From Cytidiella melzeri (lineage: Eukaryota > Basidiomycota > Agaricomycetes > Polyporales > Irpicaceae): DNA of 64,000 bases. The translations under genes were made by a program, and so were the position numbers. A model generated the notes under the pieces. That model saw only the letters and a list, made by a program, of their open reading frames with translations. It was not told the origin of the DNA and did not search any database. Each line of letters starts with the position of its first letter. The stretch's first letter is position 1. Location: positions 62,001 through 126,000 of the forward strand of contig JABYQR010000076.1 of the NCBI GenBank assembly GCA_022592445.1, read 5' to 3'. Below, piece after piece: positions 24,844-37,224 of the stretch.

Positions 24844-27208
24844 GTTACTACTTCCTCCTTTCGGAACATCTCTTTTTAAAAATCCTGTCCCTCTCCAAAA
24901 CACGGTGTCATCATGATTGCGTATTTTCAATTGCCTTCTAGGGTATAGCGGTACTATTCCAAGTTCAGTCTTACTTCTGTAACATACATGCAGCATCGGC
25001 CATTGTTGTCTCGGCATTCAAATTACCGCACGGACTATCATCTCTCCTCGCATCAGCTCGCACTGTACCTATATGTATCTCTTTGTAGCATTGTTTCAAC
25101 GACCTGTAACGATCTTTAATGAATCATTCTATGTAGTTATCCCAGCCAAATGAGAAGAGGCCGCAATGCAAATCGGCCAAACATGAGTGTGGAGACTCTA
25201 CTTACTCCTCGACCAGCGGGACGCAACCCCGTGACCAATCAGGATGGTAGGATAACTGTCGTTGTAAAACAACGCGGTACTTTTGGAGTTAGTATGGGAA
25301 CTTCGGGCCTTGGAGGACCATCGACTTCACGCTTTACGGGTCGCTTGCCAGTCTGGTTGCCGCGGCCACAGCGCGCTCGGTTACATGACATTCACGTTGC
25401 GTCCGAAGTCGGTGAAAAGGTTGAGCTCACATTGAGAAGGTACCGTCGCAATTGACTTGGTATACGTAGCATACGGAGACCCATGTAACAAAGAATATGG
25501 GGCTCTCAAACGCTGCCCAACATCTTGCAGATAACACCTGTGACAAACCGTCCGATGCATGAGGGCGGATGTGTGTTCGTGTTGCAACGTTTGATTGTGT
25601 GATTTAAAAAAGCCGAACCAGTCATTGGGCCATAGATGATTGGCATCACGAACGAATGGAGTACCTTAGGTCCGCCTAATTTACCGTTATGGTGAAACAA
25701 CAGCGGTCCCGCATGCTAGCCGACACGCCGCTCTGCTGACGCAAGAGTAAGAGATGGGAAGCAGAAAGCAACTGCAGCGCCACAGTCAAGTGCAACGTTG
25801 CAGTCACACGGGTTAGGATATGAAAATAGAAACGCACATCATCTCAAGTTCATAATATTTAGTGGATAGTGTACTTGGCTGACACTAGGTTGATCAGTTG
25901 GACGTGTTTCAGGTGTGCAGATTTTCAGCCCTGGCACATTGCAAGCTGATCTATCAAAATTCTCCAGGCCAGTCAGTGCAGAACACTTGAAACACGTCTC
26001 AATTTCTTGCGTTCGGCCAATCCTTCATTGCCAGGGCTAGTGGTACAGTTCGCGGATTCAAAATCAACGACGAGGCTATGGTCACTGATGTGAGAGAAGC
26101 TATCGCCCTTTGGTCTGTGGATTTGAACGACATCTGGCTGGGCATTGAACAGCGAATCTGACTCACGAGTTGTCTTCTTCAAGTATGGTATGCGCTTCTT
26201 CGCAAGTATAGCAAAAGTGCATTGCTCAAAGGAGTCTGCAAAGACCTCAAATTGAACTTGAGACGGTTATTGATGTCTCAAGTGGGATATGAGTGGAGAC
26301 AAGGCTGTAGCAACTCGCCGCTAGTAGATCATACGCCTGGATGATTGATTCTGAGGCATTTGACGTAGCAGAAGTGAGACACTTAAAGTACGCACCATGC
26401 GGCTAGTGTCTGTGCTGAAGCATGCTAAGCTGAGTTTCACTGATCCCAGAGGCAAGACGTAGAGGAAAGCTGAAATATCTGAGTAGTTCTTCGTAGGGCG
26501 GCGAACAGCTCAAGGTGCTACAAGGAGTGTAGTACCGCCAGATTACTAAACGACAATCGTTGATCTTCACCTTTTTAGGCATGTCTCACACTCAGGCACT
26601 GTGAGTTCGCTGATGAATAATAAACATTGATTACAATATGTAGCTCGGCATCGTCACTGAGCCATCGATAAACATAGCCCCCAAACATGAGGCAGATACT
26701 ACTCTGCATTTCGAGGCCACGGGAACAATTGCAACGAACCTTCGAATACGTAGTCTTTCGCTTGTGGCTGAAGCGATGCTCGAAAAAGTATCATGCAAAG
26801 GAAATGTCTTACCTTCTCTAACACCTTTGCTCGCCGTTCTCACCGAGTCTCACGGAAATCCAGGCTCGCACCTTTTTCCATTTCCATTGCTTCTCAGGTG
26901 TTCTCATTTTTAGGCGGACAAGACTACGACTACCCCCGCACACTGCGCAGTGAGCTAACCCCTCAACTTGCGGTTTCTTCACTGTCCGCGGCTCTTCCTG
27001 AACCGCCATACCAGAGCGTACTGCTCAGTGTAAACGGGCCTTTGGTCCATGCGGCGCTCACGGCGGCGTTAGCTCGGCAAGACCGGACGGCATGGACGGC
27101 ACCGGCAGACGCGTCCGGCGACGCGTCCAGTCTGTCCTTCAACAACAACCTCGACGCGTCGCCATCCTTGATATTCTCTAATTCACCGATACCTGCCTTT
27201 CTTGCATC
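24844..27208. other. Intergenic region left of centrin
   Basis: About 2.4 kb. The frames at 25150-25455 (plus) and 25973-26182 (minus) are somewhat protein-like but have no recognisable motif or clear splice extension, so I leave them out. Overlapping long frames at 26793-27353 and 26963-27346 reflect GC-rich sequence around the centrin start. No RNA gene seen. Confidence 0.4.
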
Positions 27209-27827
27209 ATGTACGGGTCTTCTGCTGCACAAAAGGCCAAGCGCCGCACACACTCTCGCCCAGAACTCACGGACGAGCAGAAGCAGGAAATCAAGGAGGC
27301 CTTCGAGTTGTTTGACACAGACAAGGACGGTTGTGTTGACTATCATGAATTGAAAGTAGCGATGCGAGCGCTAGGATTCGACTTGAAAAAGGCAGAGGTG
27401 TTGAAGATTCTAAGAGACCATGACAAGACAGGACATGGGTTGATGGACTTCGAGGACTTCGCGAAAATCAGTTAAGTATTCCCTCAGGGCTTACGCCATT
27501 TGTTGAGCTACTAATGCAGCATTCGCAACAGTGAGTGAGAGAATACTTGCGCGTGACCCTATGGAAGAGATTCGGCGAGCTTTCCAGCTTTTCGATGACG
27601 ATAACACGGGGAAAATCAGCCTCAGAAATCTGCGAAGGGTGGCCAAAGAAATCGGTGATCGGCTCGAAGATGATGAGCTGTGCGTTCCCTTTATGCTACT
27701 GCTGTTCTTCATACTAAATACCATGGTACCCTGCTCCAGTCAAGCCATGATCGACGAATTCGACCTTGACCAAGACGGAGAAATCAATGAGCAAGAATTC
27801 TTCGCTATCATGACGGACGACGCATAG
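27209..27827 (+). CDS. Centrin (Cdc31-like EF-hand protein)
   Basis: Calcium-binding protein of the spindle pole body, also found in nuclear-pore and DNA-repair complexes in fungi. Three exons (27209-27470, 27532-27679, 27740-27827), 165 residues, close to the usual 160-170. EF-hand 1 is [15 protein letters not shown] with a full set of calcium ligands; EF-hand 2 ([15 protein letters not shown]) is less canonical; EF-hand 3 ([15 protein letters not shown]) and EF-hand 4 ([14 protein letters not shown]) look functional. The exon 1/2 joint gives [12 protein letters not shown], matching the family; the earlier AG would add three residues. The N-terminus is short and basic ([12 protein letters not shown]). 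Two related zinc-finger factors flank the gene. Confidence 0.93.
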
Positions 27828-29665
27828 CCGTCAAACTTCTCCGTTCACTCAGCAAGGAATACCCGTAAGTAGCTCTAATTTTATGGCCTTTGTGACCCCC
27901 CTGACTGACGTCCTCAGGCGCCATCTACACCTACCATCTCACCATGTACTCGTATGGGCATGTACTGATACTATGATGATCTATCTCATCCTGAGCTGTG
28001 GTGCATCTCCTGTCTCGGTTTTTGCACACCGTCGGGTAGATCATATGGGTGGACCATCTATCCTCTGATGCCGATGTCTTGTCTCGCTCTTAGTCACACA
28101 AGCTCGCCAGAGTACTACAAATCGTCACCCTAATAATTGTGTTGTCTACTTCTGAATTTGCTGTTGTTAATGGGAACGTTGGGTCAAATATATGCTCGAG
28201 TGACTCTCGGGAGCTTGTCTGTGCGATGTTTTCTCTCTTGCACATTTGCGGGTAATTGGAGTTCGTTGTACCTTTTGTATCCTTGACAGTCATGACGAGG
28301 TATCCTCCATTGGCTTCTGTCATGGACCCCCGCGCGCGGAACAACAAAAATTGATGGCGAGCAAACACGAGGCTACGAGACGCCTCTGCGGAGCGGCCGC
28401 CTAAAGAGGAAGCGCGCTTAGTCAGCGGGCTAGAGCTGTATTCAAATTCTCCATTCTTCAGCGAAATCTAACGTTTACTTTCAGCTTTTATGTTGAACAG
28501 AGAAAGACACGACCTGCTTCCGAATTGCGCTTTGTCAGTACCTGGTCCCTGAAGCAATATGGATGAGTCGACTTGACATCCCTGGGTCCTCAAAGCCGAT
28601 CGATCCAATTCGCTAATTGTAGATCGCGCGGAGATTAGGGCACAAAGACTGTTTGTCGAATTGTTAATTAAAGAATGGTGCCGGTTGTGGATGAGCGAGT
28701 TGGCCGGTGCAATGCGTCCGACAATTTTGTTACCGTTTATTTAACTGAAACAATGGCTGCGATAGAACACTCCAAGCTACAATTCAAAAAGAGTGGCTTA
28801 GCATATCTGAACGTTGAGCCCTCGTCCCTACCGGAATTAATCCCTGCGCAGTTAGCCAACCTTTCAGCTCAACATCCAATATGGCTCCGAGAGACACCCA
28901 ATATGAATGTGACCTCTTATGTAATGGTCGATCGGAGGTATTAAACGCGGGCTTGTTATGCCGCAGCTTTTCTTCGAGGCTCTTGGCTCAACAGCATCCG
29001 TACGGTGGCGTTGTCCCGTGATTAAGCTGTAGAGTCCATCTCGGCCGGATGTTCTCCGAGCGAACACAAAGCAGGGTGATCTTGACCAGTTGATGCATGT
29101 TTCGAAAGTGTGCTACGCCGTACTGACACGTATTTCTTGCCTGGGAGCGCAGTAGTATCCTTTGTCATTGTCAGAAAAACAAGACCTTCATTGAAGGGAG
29201 CAATGACGATCTAGTAGATAAGATATATCATATAAAGTCACGGTCAATCAGGCTTGCAATCTCTTAGGTAATACTATAGCGGGCGTTGGTCCACTCCGCT
29301 ATGATCGTGGCTGAGCGCTGAGCACCGCGTAGCTGTGGAGAACTTGATGACTGACTGGCAGCGATTTGGAACATGTAGGTGGTGATAAATGAGATGGCGA
29401 TGCGGGTGCAACGTGATGTCTAAATCTGTAGATTTTGCGCATTTTGGGCCACAAAAGATTCGTTTTATACGCTTGGTAGTAGGCTACAATAGACAATGTT
29501 CGTGCATTGATATGATACAGTAGTGAAGGCTACGATAGCTGACCATCATACTTACGAACACGAGAACTGGTCGCGCTGGACCATGACGAAGATAGACATA
29601 AATTAAGAAACCAGATGATCGAAACAAATCCCATCCAACCAGAACAAAAGAGAAAGTCCTCCCGC
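27828..29665. other. Intergenic region right of centrin
   Basis: About 1.8 kb. It holds the 3' UTR of centrin and of the minus-strand zinc-finger gene. A frame at 28675-28944 has no motif and no splice-supported neighbours. No repeat or RNA gene recognised. Confidence 0.4.
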
Positions 29666-31315
29666 TCAAGCTGACATATCCTCTGACCCTCGTGGCTCGT
29701 TTCTATGTACACGCATATGCTGGCGCAAATTATCGTGTCGACTAAAGTCTTTGCCGCATTTGCTGTACGGGCATTTATGCGCTATCAGAAGTCAATTAGC
29801 CAGAGATTTACAAGACGTTGATGGTGAACTCACGTTTTTCGTTCGTATGAATGCTGCGAACATGGCGTTTCAGATGTTCGCCTCGCTGGAAGCATTTGTT
29901 GCAACCCGGTACTTTGCATCTATAGCTGCGAATGTTCTGATAAATGATATTCAGCTGACCGCCCGAAGAAGCTGACACCAGCGGCAAACATACCTTGTCA
30001 ACTCCGTTCTGAGACACGACCACAGCAGCGGTGGGCACACGACGTCCTCTGCTCTTTTTGGTGAGATTGGGGACAGGGACCGGCGGCGCAAGCTTAGGCC
30101 GCTGACTGTCCGCCGGTGATACTGATCGCGCGATAGCCATGCTACTTTGCCTCAGCGACGTCCTTCTCGTCCACATACCGCGCAAGGTTTCTTTGTTGGG
30201 TGTGTACTCATCGTCATCGATGTCGTCTCCCTCTTCCTCTCTCTCTGACTCCCCACTATCTGCAGAAAGTCCACTGGCTGAATCCTCCTCGTCGCTCACT
30301 CGTCGGCGTTTATGGAGTGGTCGATCAGCGGCGGGTGATGTCCGGGCGACTGTGGCCATCGACCGACCTTCCTCAACTGGAGCGATACTCTTTTCGCTGG
30401 TTACGTAGCTGCTCTTTGGGATTGAGAGCTCTTGCGTCGGTGAAGGGGGTGGAAGGCTGGTGTAGACTTGATCTGGGGATACGGTAGGGGAGGGCGAAAC
30501 GTCCTGCATGCTGACGAACCGCGGGGGCAATCCATTAGCTGGTGAATACCGCAAAGACGGAGAGTTGAGGACATATGTTGACGCCGGTGATCTTGAGCGA
30601 GAATGCAAGGTGGTCTGAACAGTTATCCGAGGACTGCCTGATGCGCTGTAAACGACCGACGGTAGAACATTATCTATGATGACATGAGTTAACGACGCCA
30701 CGAAGTTCGATATAACTTACCCTGAGCTGTATATGCTGTCAGGGCCGGCTCCTGCGTCATAACGCTTTCTTCCCCGCTATAGAATGAGCCAATTTCCCCG
30801 GGAAGGTATGGATGGTCCTTCGAAGCGTTATCGAAGTATGACCCACTGTATCCCGCGGGATCAGGATATCTCGAATCGCTTGATACCTGAGGACCAAAAT
30901 GGGATGGAGTCGAAAACTCGTGGTAGCCGTGTTGTTTGTCCTGGCCCCAGGTGAAAGAACGCGGTACTTGTGACTGGTAATGTTGGGGCTTGGAAGTGGC
31001 GAACGTGTAATGAGGCTCATGAAAGTCATGCGGTTGCTCGCGGGTGGCCATGTCGGGGTGCATGGAACTTGAGGTCGAAGAAAACGAAGAAGTGTGGCCG
31101 CTCTGGAATCTCTCTACAGGAGAAGATTGGTGGCTGTATGTGCCAATATAGAATGGATGTGAACTAGGCGATTGGAGCTGCGCAGACGAGCGAAGGGAAG
31201 AATAAGGCGGGATGACTGACGGGAGGGTGACGAGGGCGGGAGTGTACATCTGAGACTTGTGTGTGCGAGCGGGAGTGCGATGGCGAATGGAACGACTGGA
31301 GAGCGTCGGGTTCAT
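29666..31315 (-). CDS. C2H2 zinc-finger transcription factor B
   Basis: Paralogue-like partner of the factor at 23672. Four exons on the minus strand (31315-30721, 30673-29994, 29936-29834, 29781-29666), 497 residues. The intron 29937-29993 was set at 57 nt because this acceptor, and not the AG 11 nt further on, keeps the frame into YRCKVPGCNKCFQRGEHLKR. The two fingers are linked by RSIHTNEK, followed by HKCPYSKCGKDFSRHDNLRQ, near the C-terminus. The same split-codon intron lies between NEK and Pro as in factor A. The motif VPNLTKKSRGRRVPT precedes the fingers. Upstream are a bipartite-like basic stretch HKRRRV and an acidic run ESEREEEGDDIDDDE. The long N-terminal half is Ser/Pro/His-rich and probably disordered. 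Confidence 0.85.
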
Positions 31316-33694
31316 CTGAAAGTACGAAGCTCAGCCTGGGACTCTATAAGGCGGGCGAAGTGGATCTAGGCTGACGGAAGCGGATGCAACGGAGGAAGAA
31401 ATGGAATAACGAATCTGTGCGATTGCTGCCCAAAGAAGGTATAGAGAGACTTACTGTACACGAGGGCACTACCGAAGTGTTGGTGGGGACTTTTGCAGTT
31501 TGGCACAGTAGACGGACTGGGAGCGTTTTATAGGGAGATGTTGCACTCGCGAGCTGGGTATACTGAGAATTTTCACCTTTGTGCCCTGTGGCATGTTTGC
31601 ACCGCAACTGATTCAAGACTTCTCTCAAACCAGACGACGGGCAGTGCAAGTTCGCTTGAGCTCAAGCAGACGGAAACAATCTTCAGCGGCTGAAACGCAC
31701 CTTGTGCCAGCACCGAATTTGAGTCAACCCAGACCAAAGCAAGCCACCTGGCCAGAAACAGTCACGGCGGATGCGATCGAAACCCAGCGGCGTTCCGGTC
31801 CTCCACGGCTACTGTTTAGCCGTCGCGCATACGGGCGGCCGCAGACGTCTTGGGGCGACGATGAGTGGATGCAACGTCCATGTAAAGTGGGTGTGGTCTC
31901 TACGGTCACTTGTCGACGAGAGATGAGCTGAGGAGAACGACGCTAACGTGGAAGCCAGGAGAGACATTTCGTTGCTTTGTGCGATCGTCAGAGTCCCTTG
32001 ATTCTGAACCTTTCAGGCTGTGCCTGGTAAGCACCATTTACCTATTTGCTAGCTCTAGGCCGTGATTTTCAACCGGCGCGGAACATCCGGGCTGCGTCAC
32101 CCAGTACGTAGCGGGCCAAAGAAATCGTCGTCCTGCCAGTCCAGGAGGACTTTGCCCATTGTGCGTGACAATTGGGCGAATGTCACATGCAGTGAATGCC
32201 TTCCCGTGTAAAAACGGCGGGGTTTGAGAAGGTCTATCAATCTCGCTCTTTTCCGTGCGTCACCACCAACCATCTCTTTCACATCATAGATCTTACTGAT
32301 ATGCTCACTATCGTTTGATGTTCTTATAGCCCAGAATGCTGTGAGGAAGCTGAAAAACAAAGAAGAAAAGTCAACGAAATGTATGGGCTGACCGTGACGT
32401 ACACCATATGCGGGATGCCCTACAAGGCGGGTGCGCCGGCGCTATTGATCGCCACACAGGTTGACCGAAACGTTGAGGTCGCCACCGATGTCTCACCGAG
32501 GCGTTTGGGCGTACGTCGGACTTTGGAATTGTATGCTTGGTTATGTCACAGAGCATTGCGCCGAACTTCCCGGCCGGACCTTCCTTTTGCGTGATACCGG
32601 CTAGCCGCCGGTGCCACAAAGCTAGTGATGGTCGAATAGCACACCGCAAACTTGAATTGCAGCCATCCAATGGCGAGATGCTTCATGTTTTCGGCGTGGA
32701 CACTACCCACTGTGTTTTATGTACTCGGCTATACTGTCATTTACCCGCCTGTTCCCCAAGTTGGTGCAGATCTGCAGTTTATTGGTAAGGTTATCCAGTG
32801 ATTTTCCCGCAATCGGTTAAAGCGGATTACCAGAGATGCCGACAATTTAACGTCCACTGACACTGAGGCAGGTCGGCCAGAGTTAGTGGTCTCCGCGGAG
32901 CCTCGGTCTGCATTGAGCTTCATTTCCCCAAACATTTCAACCCAGGTTTCATTGAAATCACTAACTTGGGCTGCGCACTGTTCATGCTGTCCACCAAGAT
33001 TGTTTGGCTCGGCAGTTGGTAGTCCAGCTGCTCTTTTGTTGAAGGAGGCAATGTTCGTTGCGGATCAAACAATTTCAAGATGGGCTCGTGAGCCATAGAT
33101 AGAGTGGCTATGGTACGTACCTTAAACGTTAGATTCGTACATAGTACGCCGATGTCGGTACATGTACAGGGCTTTAGACTTGCCTACCTAGGACTAGTCA
33201 ACGGAATATGTTGGCTAGGTATACTAGTGTATCATCTATATTAGAGGGAAATTGTGCCCAAGAATAGGGTCCCGTGGTGGTTCCGTGCGTCGACGAGCAA
33301 GGTGTCAGGTGCGGTCGGCCACAGCTTGCAGCTGCAGTCAGCATCATCTCTTGCTAACTTTTTCTAATGATACAACCAGCCTCGCAGCTTGAACTTGAAT
33401 TCAGATGTCGAGAGGTTAGTCACTACAGCCTCCCTTGCGTCACTGCATAGTTTGCACAAACGTTGGATAGGTTAAGCATCGGTTGAGCAGCACTCATTAT
33501 TGTGAGGCAGGACCGATGCCGCCGCGGCAACCAACGAGACGCGATCACGTGCTGGTGAGCTGCACGTGGAGGACGCGTCTGTTGATCAACGCGTCGCCTC
33601 GCGTCAATAGAGCCGCAAAAAGCACAACTTCATCTCATCGCGTAATTTCCTTACTCTTCCTCGTCTCCATTCCATTCAACCACGGCGGCTTGGT
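31316..33694. other. Intergenic region between zinc-finger and homeobox genes
   Basis: About 2.4 kb between divergently transcribed regulator genes, so it should contain both promoters. Frames at 31581-31931, 32379-32594 and 32886-33098 show no motif. A long promoter region is common for fungal transcription-factor genes. No repeat family recognised. Confidence 0.45.
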
Positions 33695-34819
33695 ATGATT
33701 GCTTCAACCGCCGCTCGCGGAGCTAACCCTCTATCTCGCACATCCTCGGCGTCGAGCGTCTCGTCAGTAGACACTCAGGCAAGTTCGGACGACGTGTCGC
33801 GCGACGGCGATACCCCACGACGCACCCGCAAACGGTTCACTAGTGCACAACTAATGGCACTAGAAAACCTATTCCATCAAACATCCCACCCAACACGAGA
33901 GCAAAGAGAAGGGTTAGCTGAGCAGGTTGGGATGTGAGCCACCTTCCATCTACTCATTACTTTTCGCCGCTTCTCACATGAGTCACCCACGTACCATAGC
34001 GACTTGCGCGCGGTGACCGTGTGGTTCCAGAACAAGAGACAAACTGAACGCAAAGTTGCGCTGCATAACACCACGAACGACTGCACCGCATTGACTAACG
34101 CGTCAACTCCGTTTCCCTCAATGCATAGCATGGGCATGGGACAGTCTCCACAGATGTTCAACGCATCTGCAAGTCATCCGCCTCTCTCTGCGTCACCTTC
34201 GCTATCGTCTATCTCCTCTACGAGCCTGCGCACAGTTCGCTCGCATACGAACTGGCCACAGCTCTCCGACCACCGTCGACCGTCACTAGACCACATTGCA
34301 TCGCGTTCGGAGCGTGTCAACCAAATTATACGCACACCAACACGCCATCGCACACAATCGAGTCCCAATAATTCGCACAGGCTGTTTGACAATATGCCGA
34401 GTTCCCCGCTTAGCCCTACCGGAGACCGAGACAGGGTGTACATCGACTTCGCGATGCGAAAAAAAAGCAAAACGAAACCAACGCTGGAATGGGCATGTGC
34501 GGCTGCAAGTATGTCGACCAGAAGGCAGCTTGAGGAAGGGGACATTGAACCGAGTTTATTGGACATGGGTGGGGACACCGAGGACGAAAATGACCTGCAC
34601 GAGGCCATCACGCCTAACAGCAGCGCGGGACGAGACGCCAAAATCTGGGAAGGCAGAGACCCCACTGCGGCGCAAGACTCTTCGATTCATCTCTTGATGA
34701 CACCGAAGGCAAAGAGGACAGCGAGGCCGAAGATTACAACCGCCGATGCGGATGTTATGGATGCCGCACTGGCACTTTGTGGCCTAGGATCGGGCTTCAC
34801 TTCGAGTATTGCGCAGTAA
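33695..34819 (+). CDS. Homeodomain transcription factor
   Basis: DNA-binding regulator with a typical 60-residue homeodomain. Two exons (33695-33933 and 34000-34819), 352 residues. The homeodomain lies at about residues 42-100: RRTRKRFTSAQLMALENLFH, then helix 3 with VTVWFQNKRQTERK across the splice joint (GTGAGC donor, CCATAG acceptor). The rest is Ser/Thr/Pro-rich with an acidic stretch (DMGGDTEDENDLHEA) and a basic patch near the end (TPKAKRTARPKITT), and is probably disordered. It is not one of the mating-type HD1/HD2 pair by context, since it stands alone with no divergent partner. Targets unknown. Confidence 0.88.
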
Positions 34820-35182
34820 CCTCTCGGTACAGAACCACACTGTTACAGGATATCCACGGGCCCATCGAGCTAGGACTTGTGCACGTGTGGATCAGGTTTC
34901 GCTCCGTAAAACCGTTGGCAAATGGGAGATGGATGTTGAACATTGAGGGCTCGGCCTATGCATGGTAGTGCGTGCTGGTCACGGCTGCCCCAGTGAACGC
35001 ACAACCAATGATACTTGTATACCATTTGCATTTCATAATTAATAGCATGCAGACAAATTCACATTATTTCTTGACACATTAAATATGTCTACATTCATGG
35101 GAAACAAATTCGTGAGTAGAGGTAAAGCTAGTGCCTCTAAAGGTCGGCATGCTGCGCCGTTCGAGGTGACCATAATAATCCA
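34820..35182. other. Convergent intergenic region
   Basis: Short spacer between the 3' ends of the homeobox gene and the minus-strand methyltransferase. AT-rich in the middle (about 35030-35085), consistent with polyadenylation signals on both strands. No gene seen. Confidence 0.5.
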
Positions 35183-36442
35183 TCACGGTTCTAGCCAGCC
35201 AATGCTGAACAGTCTGTAACAGCTCTCATCAGCACGTCCAATCCCACTGTGCTTTCCCATACCCTCCATACGCCGAATTCCCAGCTCCATCTTGTTACCA
35301 CCACTAGCCTTGATGGCGGCTTCCGACCGGAAAACAGTCTCGACTGTACCCGCCATTCCTTCATGACGCCCAGTGGATCGCACGGGAATGATCAACCAAA
35401 AGGTCCCGCCTTCCTGAGAAGTACGAATGTAGTCAGAGCGCCGCGCAGGACGACGCAGCAACATCTCGACGCAACTTTTGATCCATTGTGCATGTTCAGG
35501 ATGATATATGACGTCTGCAGCGAGAATGATATCGAAAGGCTCATGTAAAGGCGCATTGTAAACAGGGTTTTGCCAGTCTAATGACACCACTGTGATCGGA
35601 GAAGATGAATCGAGGTTGGTGTCAACGTTCGAACGAAGGTTGTCGAGGACTTGTGCATGATAGTCCGTCGCGACAACTTCCGCGGCAGTGGAGGTCTGTT
35701 TACAAAGCTTCGCCGCAGCAATGCTGAGTAAGCCTGTGCCTGCGCCCAGCTCAAGAATGCGAATGTGACCGGCTGGTGCAAGACCGAAAGCCTGCTGGTC
35801 TGCGCACATTCGCTCGGCGAAGACAATAGCGCTCCCCCAGCTCTGTAGGCCGACCGACGTATGATCTTGGCTGAGCAACGGAGCATCATTCAGCTCGACC
35901 TTGATGTCACCGGTCTCTCTACCGTGCTTGTCGAAGATAGGAAACGAGAAAGATCGCGTGAGAGCGTCTTCTTCGTCTTCTTTACCTGCAAAAGAGGCGA
36001 GCAAAGATGCTGCATCATCAACCAATTGTGTACGGAGCTGTTCGCCCTCCGGGGTATCGGGTTCGTATACCCACGTGTCGGAACGCGCCGCGAACGTAGT
36101 CAACCATCGGATGACGAATTCGCGCTCGAAAGGATCTGAGCGGAGAACATCGATGTCAAAACCTTCGTCGTCTCCGTCGTCGCTGGTATCTTCAGGTTCT
36201 CCGTCCTCATCTTCTTCGGCTGAAGCATAACCGGAGTCGGGAGCGGAGACGGTGTGGAGAATATGTTTAGGATGGGTCAGCGCTGGTGTACGACGAGTTG
36301 GGATGGAATACGACGCATATATATTCCGCAAATTAGCAAGTGCTTGCTCTATTCGTTCGGTAGAGTAGCTTGAGAGACGTGACAATGGAGGAAGGATAGC
36401 AGTCGGAGCCACAGGCTGCGCCGTACGCGTCGAGATAGCCAT
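35183..36442 (-). CDS. METTL21-type protein methyltransferase (Methyltransf_16)
   Basis: Single exon, 419 residues. Seven-beta-strand SAM-dependent methyltransferase of the family that methylates lysines on proteins such as elongation factors and chaperones. The SAM-binding motif I is ILELGAGTGLLSIAA (residues 229-243), the acidic loop is VVATDYH, and the post-II motif DIILAADVIYHPEHA matches the D-x-x-Y pattern of the lysine methyltransferase group. SWGSAIVFAE upstream of motif I is also typical. An acidic stretch at about 75-95 and an N-terminal extension of about 100 residues are poorly conserved in kind. The gene is divergent from the GON7-like gene with 315 bp between start codons. Substrate unknown. 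Confidence 0.85.
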   Translation of the reverse strand: MAISTRTAQPVAPTAILPPLSRLSSYSTERIEQALANLRNIYASYSIPTRRTPALTHPKHILHTVSAPDSGYASAEEDEDGEPEDTSDDGDDEGFDIDVLRSDPFEREFVIRWLTTFAARSDTWVYEPDTPEGEQLRTQLVDDAASLLASFAGKEDEEDALTRSFSFPIFDKHGRETGDIKVELNDAPLLSQDHTSVGLQSWGSAIVFAERMCADQQAFGLAPAGHIRILELGAGTGLLSIAAAKLCKQTSTAAEVVATDYHAQVLDNLRSNVDTNLDSSSPITVVSLDWQNPVYNAPLHEPFDIILAADVIYHPEHAQWIKSCVEMLLRRPARRSDYIRTSQEGGTFWLIIPVRSTGRHEGMAGTVETVFRSEAAIKASGGNKMELGIRRMEGMGKHSGIGRADESCYRLFSIGWLEP

Positions 36443-36757
36443 ATAGGGAGTTTTTCTAAGGGTATTGTGCGATATGAAAGTACTTGACGATAGGTCTATG
36501 AACGGTGAACGATGCGTCTAGAGGGTATCTTCTAGGGAAGGCCTAAGAGAATGAATAAAAGGTGCGACCAAGGGCAATTGTGAGGCCACCCTTGGTCGTT
36601 ATGAGCTCGATAGAGGCATAATTAGGATGGACGTGGTGGAGGTGCAAAAGCAAGGACGTTCTGTCTTCAAATTCTTGACAAACTGCAGGACGGCAATCAC
36701 CGAGCCACGCTTGTGAGCGATCGGCGTCTGCTAGGCTGCTATACTTAAACTCTAGCC
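36443..36757. promoter_or_regulatory. Divergent promoter, methyltransferase / GON7-like gene
   Basis: The start codons of two divergently transcribed genes are 315 bp apart, so this spacer must hold both promoters. No clear TATA box. A CTATACTTAAAC word lies about 20 bp before the plus-strand ATG. Confidence 0.55.
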
Positions 36758-37060
36758 ATGAGCAGCAAAATCACCATCGCATACGAGTTGAGCCCGCCAA
36801 AAGACGTCGCAGCGCAAGGATTGTGCGTGAGAAAGACGCACGAGATCACTATACCTGGAGGCAATAGCTCGCTCAGGGCACATTATGAGAGCGTGAGGGA
36901 GGCAATTGCGAAGGGGAAAGATATAATCGGCGAAGAATTAACTATATGGAGGGACGTCGTAGGTGATAGAGAGCAGTTTAAAGAGTCAAAGACCGCGAGA
37001 CCCAAAGAGGACGACGATGAGGAAGAAGAGGGTGAAGGAGAAGAAGAAGGAGAAGAGTAA
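36758..37060 (+). CDS. GON7-like EKC/KEOPS complex subunit
   Basis: Single exon, 100 residues. The fold expected for fungal GON7, a small subunit of the KEOPS complex that makes the t6A modification on tRNA, fits in size and layout. There is a beta hairpin-like N-terminus (ITIAYELSPPK and KTHEITIPGG), a helix (HYESVREAIAKGKDIIGEEL) continuing into TIWRDVVGDREQF, and an acidic low-complexity tail of about 20 Glu/Asp/Gly residues. The family is short and weakly conserved, so identification rests on overall pattern. Confidence 0.6.
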   Translation: MSSKITIAYELSPPKDVAAQGLCVRKTHEITIPGGNSSLRAHYESVREAIAKGKDIIGEELTIWRDVVGDREQFKESKTARPKEDDDEEEEGEGEEEGEE

Positions 37061-37224
37061 CTTAGACGGTTCGTCCATGTCCAAGCTCATGCAATGATGC
37101 TCACCTGTGACTCATTTGCGCCTCAGTCACAAGTCGCTATCTCACGACAGAGAAGAGGTGTAGATGTGTATAGATGACCCATTAGCACATCGAATATACG
37201 ATACAACACAGTGCTCGCCAGGCT

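Noticed and set aside
25150..25455. Arg-rich plus-strand frame of 101 codons
   Set aside because: Composition-driven, no motif or conserved-looking block; could not be extended by introns.
26793..27353. Long plus-strand frame and opposite minus-strand frame 26963-27346 over the centrin start
   Set aside because: No motif, no splice support, and they overlap the certain centrin first exon; GC-rich shadow frames.
28675..28944. Plus-strand frame of 89 codons
   Set aside because: No recognisable motif, no splice-compatible neighbours, and ordinary length for chance in this base composition.
29926..29993. 68-nt intron ending at CATTCGCAG in zinc-finger gene B
   Set aside because: It would shift the frame before the first finger; the 57-nt intron ending TTATCAG keeps the frame and has a plausible branch site.
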